Assembly (NCBI GenBank): GCA_036417435.1
Contig: CM070910.1
Span: 71,222,784-71,286,783 of the forward strand
Reading direction: 5' to 3'
DNA from: Inia geoffrensis
Taxonomy: Eukaryota; Chordata; Mammalia; Artiodactyla; Iniidae
DNA length: 64,000 nucleotides
Of this stretch, positions 56,880 to 64,000 are shown one piece after another. The notes beneath the pieces are model-generated. The model was not told where the DNA came from. It ran no database searches and saw nothing but the letters and a program-made list of their open reading frames with translations. Each line of letters opens with the position of its first letter. Within the stretch, counting starts at the first letter, position 1. A program made the translations under genes and the position numbers.

Positions 56880-57250
56880 ATTCCAGCTATTTAAAAAGCT
56901 CTAGGTAATTTTTAAAAAGTGCCAGACTTGTTTCTAACAAGTAGCTTAAGCGCTAGCAGAAACTGGCATATTAATATTAAACCCAATGGAAATGCAATTT
57001 TTAGTTTGAAGAATAAACATACGTTGGGAATTGCAAAAGCCAAAGTCCTCCAAGCAAGGTTAAGTTGCTCTTTAATGCATTGAGTGTATGTATTTAGAAG
57101 TCTGGGGATTTACAGTCAGCCAGAGCACTGTAACTTTCTCTTTTTCTGATTTGGTGTGTGTAAATTTGTAGCGCAAATGGTTCATTTCTCTAGATATTTG
57201 CATTTAATTTGCTGCTGATTGTAATGTGAAAAAAAGAAAAAAAAATTAAA
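56880..57250. promoter_or_regulatory. Candidate conserved non-coding block
   Basis: Repeat-free AT-rich stretch: GCATATTAATATTAAACCCA, TTTAGTTTGAAGAATAAACA, ATATTTGCATTTAATTTGCT (an octamer/POU-like ATTTGCAT). Judgement by texture only. Confidence 0.27.
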
Positions 57251-57376
57251 GGTAAGGAAATCATGCTGCAGAATGAATGCATTACGCTTTGAGGATGACG
57301 CTAACATTTTCTGTTGCATGTTGTAATGATACCGTAACCTGATGGAAGTGTGTGCAAAATTCCTCTCAGAGCACCT

Positions 57377-57539
57377 TTTTTTTTTTTTCCAAAACGAACA
57401 ACTTTTTATCGAAGCATAGTTCATTTACAATGTTGTGTTATTTTCAGGTGTACAGCAAAGTGATTCAGTTTTACATATATATATATGTATATATATATAT
57501 GTTCCTTTTCAGATTCTTTTCCATTATAGGTTATTACAA
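57377..57539 (-). mobile_element. LINE-1 3'-end stub
   Basis: T-run, CTTTTTATCGAAGCATAGTT, TTACAATGTTGTGTTATTTT, GTACAGCAAAGTGATTCAGT. Diverged. Target duplication CAGAGCACCT / CAGAGCATCT at 57367-57376 and 57540-57549 (one mismatch). Confidence 0.88.
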
Positions 57540-58099
57540 CAGAGCATCTATTTTGACCTAAAAGAAGTATTTCTGAAGATTCCAAGTAGTCAAAGAGCCC
57601 AATTCTGCCTTATAAAATAATAGTTTATCTTGATTTGTGTCTTATTTCATTATTTAAAAGGACTGTCTATCACTTTCAACCTTGATTGTCACAATCCTGT
57701 TCTAGGTCACTGCTGGTTTCCCCGTGTGATGCGAGTGACAGCACGCATGCTTATTCCTTTAGTTTCTCACTCACCTCTTTCCTGGATGTCTTCCTTTTTT
57801 GTTTTTTAACTTGCCACTTTCAGGAGCTTAAAATCAAAAAGGGAGGGAAAGCAAATAATTAGAAGAAAGTAGTCTAATGCTGCAGTGACATTTAGACTTA
57901 GAAACATTTACAGTTTGCCTTTGGGAAAATTTGGGAATTCTTATACATTGGAGATTTGACTCCATAAGGAGATTTTTTTCAGCTATTAGACCAGTCTCTT
58001 GGAGATGGGGCTGGCAGCCACCCAGAGAGCAGAAGTGGGCTCCACAAATGCCAGCAGGCGTCCCCCAGACACGCCGTATACAGACAGTCTATCATGGGG

Positions 58100-58640
58100 T
58101 GAGGATAAAAATAGAGAGAAAAAGGACACATTTTTGTTGTTGCTGTTTACAGAACCCAACTCTTTGGTCTTCAGAGGTCTTAGCCTCATGGAGCTGTAGG
58201 TTGTTGTCTTTCACTGATTTCCCCCGAAAGAATGTGAAGGAGTGGGAATATTACAAACATCCCCTGCTTTGGCATTGTTTGATTTTTTAAAAAATTAATA
58301 AAAACAGCTCCTAGCAGCTGGTTGAAACAATTCTGCTCTTCACAAAAGCCTTTGCAGTTGACACTGAATGTTAAGAAAATAATTCTTTCAATTAGTGTGT
58401 GGCCAGTGCACCTGTGAACTGGGATCATCCAAGAAAACATATCTGTGAATGTCGTGAATGTCAGGGAGAACAATTCCGGAATTCATCCACTCTGCCTTTT
58501 TCTTTTGCCACATTTGCACAGATGTTAATCCCGGGGTGCAAACGCTGGAAGGGCCGCCTGCCTATAATCCCAGGAGCATGAGAAACAGGAGTTCAGATCA
58601 GGAAAACTATTAATTTCCAACTGTCTGCCATCAGTATCAT
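58100..58640. other. Unique sequence, possibly conserved non-coding
   Basis: No repeat recognised; AT-rich with AAAATAATTCTTTCAATTAG near 58376. No convincing exon. Confidence 0.25.
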
Positions 58641-58759
58641 TCCTCCTTGTTTTTAGGTATGCTTCTGTTTTATATTATTTCTCAAACTGTGATACATAAT
58701 TCACTGGTCCTGGTATAGAGTTGGCTGTCAGGTACACGGACAATTTACCAAGCCCTTAT

Positions 58760-58870
58760 TCCTCAAAATCATTTATTGATCACTCTATGTGCACAGCATT
58801 GTGTTTGGTATAAGGGATACAAAGGTGAATAAGACCTAACCCCTGCCTTGGAAATGCTTATGATTTTTGT
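58760..58870 (-). mobile_element. L2 3'-end relic (antisense)
   Basis: CATTTATTGATCACTCTATG, TGCACAGCATTGTGTTTGGT and GGGATACAAAGGTGAATAAG are the antisense L2 terminus, relatively well preserved. Confidence 0.8.
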
Positions 58871-58942
58871 TAGAACCAGTTTTCCTTCTCTGCTTCAGTG
58901 GTATTTTATAATGTATCATCATCCTATGTTTTTCAGTGTTCC

Positions 58943-59088
58943 TTTTTACTTCTTTATTAGAGTATAATTGCTTTACAATGGTGTGTTAGTTTCTGCTTTA
59001 TAACAAAGTGAATCAGTTATGCATATGTTCCCATATCCCTTCCCTCTTGCGTCTCCCTTCCTCCCACCTTCCCTATCCCACCCCTCCA
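58943..59088 (-). mobile_element. LINE-1 3'-end stub
   Basis: TTTATTAGAGTATAATTGCT, GTTAGTTTCTGCTTTATAAC, TCCCTCTTGCGTCTCCC. Exact 10-bp target duplication TCAGTGTTCC at 58933-58942 and 59089-59098. About 146 bp. Confidence 0.94.
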
Positions 59089-59139
59089 TCAGTGTTCCAT
59101 TTTTGTCCATGGGAGTAAACAGGGGTTTCACCTTGTGTA

Positions 59140-59650
59140 TCGATTATTGAATTGCTATGTAGTGGAGCACCTCACAATAATGGCTTAAAACCACTACCAT
59201 TTTTTAATGCTCACAAGTTCGTGGGTCAGCTGGGTCGTTCTGCTAAACTGGGCCAGTTCAAGTGACCCAGGAAGCAGGGCTTACTCAGTCATCTGTGGTC
59301 AGCTGGTACCTCAGTGGGGATTGGCTCTGTCTAGGATGGTCTCATTTATATGTCCAGTGATTGGCTGGCTCTTGGTTGGAGTGATGGGGGTGACGGGGCT
59401 GCCTTATCTTTCATCACCCAGAAGACTAGCCCAGGGTCATTTGGAGAGTGATGACAGGTTTCCAAGGAAGCCAGCAATGGCATGCAAGGTTTTTTTCAAG
59501 CCTAGGCTTGTAAATGGTACAAGGTCCCTTCTCCTCTGTTTAATTGGCCAGAGCAAGTCATAAAACCATTCCAGTCTCCAAAGGTGGGGAAGTAGACTCT
59601 ACCCTTTAAATAGGAGGAGCTGGAAAGTCACACTGTAAAGAGTTTGGATT
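59140..59650 (+). mobile_element. Ancient dispersed repeat (family not named)
   Basis: AATAATGGCTTAAAACCACT, ACAAGTTCGTGGGTCAGCTG, GGTCTCATTTATATGTCCAG and GGAGGAGCTGGAAAGTCACA mark a mammal-wide repeat related to that at 22850-23505. The 118-codon frame in it is not a gene. Confidence 0.6.
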
Positions 59651-60609
59651 CAGGGCAGAGTGAAGAATTGGGGCTATTTTTGCAAACACATCCTTCTTAT
59701 TCTTTAGAAATGGTCCTGAGAGTAACCTGTCACATCCTTATACCTTATTGAATTTTATGAACCTTGCCAGAGAATCAGGATTTCTCTGAGAATCACCTGG
59801 ATCTACCTTACTATGTATGGATCGTCATCTCTAAGCGATATTATGGATTAGGAAAAAATATGTTAAGGAAAGGGGGGCGGGTGTTGCAGAAGAATTTCTC
59901 CAATCCTTTGATACGTTAATGTGCCTGTGAGTGGCTGTTGCATCTCCTAGTCTTATTTGATCTTTTTTTCAAGGGATCACCTGTGTTTCAAGGAACAGTT
60001 TATGGAAAATGGTGCTTCAGGATGTGTTTCCAGTCTCGGACATTCACTTATGTAATGCCAGCTGTGGTAAGAACCGACCTCTAGACCAAAGGGAGAGAGT
60101 GACAAAAGTGAAAGGACAAACGTAAGGGAGGGGCGTTTGGGTGCTTGGAGCCGGTTCAGCCTTTCCTTGTGAGGGAGGAAATGCCTCTATGCGTGTCATA
60201 GCATCCTTAGAGCTGTGAGGGTCCTGGGAGAGCACCTGACGAGAAGTCGCAGACCCTTCACTCCCACGTGGCTGGCCCAGTGGCACACTGCTAGTAAATG
60301 GCACAACTCCGGTAGCACATCTTCAGCAGACGCTCAGAGTGCTTGCAGTGGTAAGACTGCCTCATTCGTGCCCTCATCAAGTTTATGGTCAATGTCAGTG
60401 TCCACATTCACGTTGACTACTCACCCAAACAGTTTGCTCAAAGCCATTTAATAAGAGATAAAAAAGAATTTGATTATAACAACTATGCTTCTTCCACTAA
60501 GTTTTTGCAATTATTCTAACACACATACTTGGTACAGGTATATACTTACATGAGACTATATATTGCCTTGTCTGGGCTTCGGTAGTCCTCTGATCATTTT
60601 GCCATTTAT

Positions 60610-60745
60610 GGTGCTTTTGTTACTATGCCAATATTTCTGTGTGCATCTGCTCCTAAAGTAGGCTGTGAGCATCTCAAGGGCAAGAGCCATGTCTAACGCA
60701 CCTCCTTGTCCTTTCCCAGCTTCGCCTGGTACTGAGAGTTGCTCA
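60610..60745 (+). mobile_element. L2-like 3' relic
   Basis: GTGAGCATCTCAAGGGCAAG, AGCCATGTCTAACGCACCTC and TTCGCCTGGTACTGAGAGTT fit the L2 3' end, diverged. Confidence 0.5.
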
Positions 60746-60853
60746 GGGCACCTAGAATGACTGGTGCCCCTTGCTGATCAATATGATCATTTATTTCACA
60801 GAGTATTCATCACAAAATTATACATTTACAAATGAAAGACATGGTTATTATTA

Positions 60854-61059
60854 TTATTTTTTTTGCGGTATGCAGGCCTCTCACTGCTGTGGCCTCTCCC
60901 GTTGCGGAGCACAGGCTCCAGACGTGCAGGCTCAGCGGCCATGGCTCACGGGCCCAGCCACTCCGCGGCATGTGGGATCCTCCCGGACCAGGGCACGAAC
61001 CTGTGTCCCCTGCATCGGCAGGCGGACTCTCAACAACTGCGCCACCAGGGAAGCCCTCG
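60854..61059 (-). mobile_element. CHR-type SINE, short form
   Basis: Antisense copy from GCGGTATGCAGGCCTCTCAC to CAGGGAAGCCC with a short interrupted tail (ATTATTATTTTTTTT). Exact 12-bp target duplication TGGTTATTATTA at 60842-60853 and 61060-61071. Confidence 0.96.
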
Positions 61060-61339
61060 TGGTTATTATTAATGTGTTGTTTCTTTAATAACAAGAAGTC
61101 CCCTTATTAACTGTTTTGCAACTGGAGTTCTTTCTTTCTCTCTTATGTACCAAAGCAGATAATAAGTAGCTAAGGTTTGTTTCCAATACCCTTAGAAAAT
61201 TAGAAGCAGTTCCAAATAACGCTGGCTATTGATGTCTAATATTTGAGAGGGGGGAAAATAGTAGACGTAGAGATTTGGGGCAAATCAATGTTTTAAGGAC
61301 ATGCTGTACTTACAGACTTTATGACATTCTTGTCCCATT

Positions 61340-61364
61340 GTTTATTTTTATTTATTTATTTACT
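61340..61364. repeat. (TTTA)n microsatellite
   Basis: Short TTTATTTATTTA run. Confidence 0.8.
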
Positions 61365-61799
61365 TGCTCCCACCAAAAATGGAAGCCCTCAAATTGTACT
61401 GAAGAACCTCGTGGGTCAGGCAAGTTCTTTGGATGGGAAGTTCCTTTCTGAGCTCCTTCTACAGTCAGGGGTAAACTCTGCCCTTTCTGGCTGGGAACCC
61501 AGCCCACAGGCTACGACCTGGTGGGCATTGGAGGGGTGGTTTTCCTTTGGAGGAAGCGTATTTTGCCTGTGCCTTGTCCATGTTAGAGAGGAACGGGGCA
61601 TGCAGGGGTGTGTTTGTCTGCCTGACACGTTTCACAGCGGAGGATCGTTCTTACACCTCTCCACTCACCTGAGTGTCAGAGCTGGGGCTGATTCCAGGTT
61701 TCCACTGGCTTCACTACAGGGCTGACCCGGAGGCTTGCGATCAGTGTGCTGAGAAAATCAGCCGGCACGTCTCAGTGTGTGTATGTGCTCGCGTGTGTT

Positions 61800-62420
61800 T
61801 CTGTGTGTTGAAGATGGGGGCTCTGTATCATCGCCAGAGCATCCGGCACAACACAAACATCTCCATGAAAAACTGTATCTCATCATTAAAGTTTTCTTCA
61901 TTGTTCACAAAACCTATGTGGGAGCTCACTAATTCTTCACATATGAAGTTTGGGCAGTGGTCCTGGGGTCTTCTTGTTAGTAATCCACACTGGAAATGTC
62001 ATTATAAACTGAAGACAGATGATACCACCCGCAACGCCATGTGTCTCTCATTTAGCCTCTTGCCATCCCATCGCAATTACAATCCATGGCCCCAGCTCCT
62101 TCTCGGAGTTGCCAGAGGGAGCGCCAGACCTGGCCTCATGGGGGCGAGAGGAGCATCCTTGCCTTGGGAGCAGGGCACGAAATGAATGACAAGCAGTTTT
62201 CAACGGGAATAGAAATCACCTCTCTCAGACCAATTCACCGAGCTCCAATCAAGGACCTTGATGACAAGTGAAATTAAATAAAACATGAGTGATGAAACAC
62301 TGTAATATGTTTACCGTGAGCTAGTAGAGACAGCTGATAATTAACTGTTGCCCAAACAGTAGCTTGGCAGTACATGATTGTAACCAGGACACAGAGCAGT
62401 AGTTAATTGAAAGTATTACT
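61800..62420. promoter_or_regulatory. Candidate conserved non-coding block
   Basis: Repeat-free, with balanced composition and motif-rich ends: CCAATTCACCGAGCTCCAAT, GACAGCTGATAATTAACTGT, GTAGTTAATTGAAAGTATTA. It contains the end of a 170-codon plus-strand frame (61673-62185) that gives no recognisable protein and begins in a GT-rich low-complexity part. Regulatory role is an inference from texture. Confidence 0.3.
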
Positions 62421-62771
62421 AAAGATCTTTGCATCTGTGAAGAAGCACGTGACCTTCAACAGGGAAAGGATGCAGGCAAAGCCATGGACCCTTCCAGGGC
62501 ATCAACTGACCGTGGATCTGGATTCTGACCCGTGTTAGGTTTTGGCTTGCACATTCCTGTCCACCGTGGTAATGCTCTTCATGTGGTACAGTCCCAAAGC
62601 AAATGTCTCCGTGTGTTTTTTCCTGGGCTACCACCCACAGAATGTACAAAATCTGAGAACAAATAAACGCAGATGCGCACAATTTAAATGAGTTAAAAAA
62701 CATGTTTTTATTATCTGCCTAGATTCTTACACTTAAAATAGTTTTGGTTTGAATCCTCTTCAGCCCCCTGG

Positions 62772-62791
62772 TTTTGTTTGTTTGTTTGTTT
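62772..62791. repeat. (TTTG)n microsatellite
   Basis: TTTTGTTTGTTTGTTTGTTT run. Confidence 0.9.
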
Positions 62792-62929
62792 TTCTGAATT
62801 TGGAGCAACCCTGCAGAGAGGAAAGATAGTATTTAGAAAAGGAAACAAATTCCTCAAATGAATTTAAGCAAAATTCACATATAAAGAGAAACCAAGAAAC
62901 TGAAAGGAAGTCTTGAAGATTCCGTGACT

Positions 62930-63025
62930 GCTTGTAGTCTCAGTTTCCTTATCTGTGAAATGAAGATCGGACCAGATGACCCGGTGGTCCCCTCAGCTCT
63001 CCTGCTTCTTGAACTATTATCAGAA
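62930..63025 (+). mobile_element. MIR-family relic
   Basis: TCTCAGTTTCCTTATCTGTG, AAATGAAGATCGGACCAGAT and GGTCCCCTCAGCTCTCCTGC match the conserved core and 3' region of MIR-type SINEs. Confidence 0.7.
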
Positions 63026-64000
63026 TCGTATTCAAAGAATGTGAGGAAGCTAAGGCCAAACACATGTGATTTAAATGTGATTCAGAAGTAGAAGAAATGA
63101 TCATAAAATATTACGCCTAATCCAAATTTCTCCCGTGGTTCCCGGGGTGCTTACACAGAGGCGATGGAGCCAAGCCCCAGAGGACCAGAATTGGGTTGAT
63201 CAGATTCCTCAGTTGGTGCCACACTAATAAGTATTGAATTGTGTGTGCCCTTCTCTTTTTTTGGATTATATTATTTTCTGTCCTCATCCTATTCCCCTCC
63301 AACCTCATAAGCACCCATTCTTGTGTATGTCCTTGCAAATTCCATTTCTTTCTGTAAAAGGTGTATCCTTGAACAACATAGTGTGCTTATGTTTTTAAAA
63401 ATTTACATAAAGAACATTTGCTACAAATCTCACTCAGTTTTACTTCTTTCACTTATGTTTCTGAGATCTATTCATCTTCAATATCTCAAAGATATCTACA
63501 TCTTTGCATTGCTCCTCAAAGCAACTCATGTGGCATTTGAAAAGAGTTCTTCAGATAAAAAAACATCCCTTTGAGGTGGAGGCCGTGGATGCCAGGAGAA
63601 AAAGGGCGCCTACAATCTGGGTCAGTTGCACTGACAGTGGTCATCTCCCCAGCTTGCCATCTTTAATATGTGCGTCTTCTCTCTTGGGACATTTATTTTC
63701 TTCCCCGCCACCGGGGTGTGGTCTTCAAGCTGTCCACGTCTGGAATTTGCAGGTTTCACAATGTGGTACCACTTCTTTTTGTCTGTAGGTTATTTCTCCA
63801 TATGAATGTGAAGAAAAGCAATATGTTACTGGCTGTCATCATTTTCTATAGTGCAAAGTAAAAAGAGTAAAAGGAAAATTTATATTTATCAGTGCTTCTG
63901 ATCACGGCATAGGATTCTGTTGATTGAAAACATGCTCCACTCTATTCATTTCCTTATTGATGGAGTTTTTGATTGCCATGATTTTCATCCATAACTCTGC
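63026..64000. other. Unique to weakly repetitive end of window
   Basis: 63360-63560 (TTGAACAACATAGTGTGCTT, TTTCTGAGATCTATTCATCT) and 63938-63980 (CTATTCATTTCCTTATTGAT) look like fragments of an old antisense L1. No gene seen. Confidence 0.35.

Noticed and set aside
1..64000. A bacterial or viral accessory system (defence island, prophage, biosynthetic cluster)
   Set aside because: Repeat content, frame lengths and composition are those of mammalian nuclear DNA throughout; no such system can be supported.

Overview
This window reads as nuclear DNA of a placental mammal, most likely a cetacean or close cetartiodactyl relative. Every recognisable element is a mammalian repeat. The diagnostic ones are at least four short tRNA-derived CHR-type SINEs (5' end GGGCTTCCCTGGTGGCGCAG, 3' end GCGTACCGC plus A-tail), two or three longer relatives of the same SINE, and LINE-1 3' ends of the cetartiodactyl type. 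No ruminant BovB or Bov-tA copies were noticed. There is no operon, ribosome-binding site, prophage, CRISPR array or bacterial gene. I found no exon or protein-coding gene that I can defend: the long open frames lie in LINE-1, SINE, L2 or DNA-transposon sequence, or show no recognisable protein.

Layout. 1-2.73 kb: 5' part of a minus-strand LINE-1 (5' UTR and broken ORF1) running off the left edge. 3.1-4.1 kb: L2 and MIR relics. 4.92-6.04 kb: a 3' LINE-1 fragment with exact target-site duplications and a nested SINE. 6-9.5 kb: mostly unique, with a MER5A relic. 9.5-14.6 kb: a cluster of L2 relics in both orientations. 15.8-17.4 kb: repeat-poor, possibly regulatory. 18.5-23.5 kb: MIR, CHR SINE, MLT1 LTR, a Tigger/MER2-like element, and an older repeat split by a chimeric retroinsertion in which a perfect 107-nt U6 snRNA copy is fused to the last 18 nt of a CHR SINE. 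23.5-43 kb: mostly unique DNA with scattered LINE-1, SINE, LTR-like and L2/MIR pieces and a CTCF-like motif. 43.7-48.9 kb: minus-strand LINE-1 carrying a nested polyadenylated retrocopy, and an inverted second copy of about 0.8 kb of its ORF2. 51.3-52.1 kb: a LINE-1 with a 5' inversion at a target hit twice. 52-64 kb: unique stretches resembling conserved non-coding DNA, MIR/L2 relics, three LINE-1 3' stubs and two SINEs.

There is no gene circuit to describe. The window is mainly a record of LINE-1 machinery at work on itself (5' truncation, twin priming), on SINEs, on U6 snRNA by template switching, and on a cellular polyadenylated transcript, followed by local rearrangement. The best candidates for a second look are the U6-SINE chimera, the inverted LINE-1 pair with a 263-bp identical tract, and the double-hit LINE-1 site. 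Repeat families are named from memory of their consensus sequences; where the family name is uncertain I say so. Edges of old repeats are approximate.
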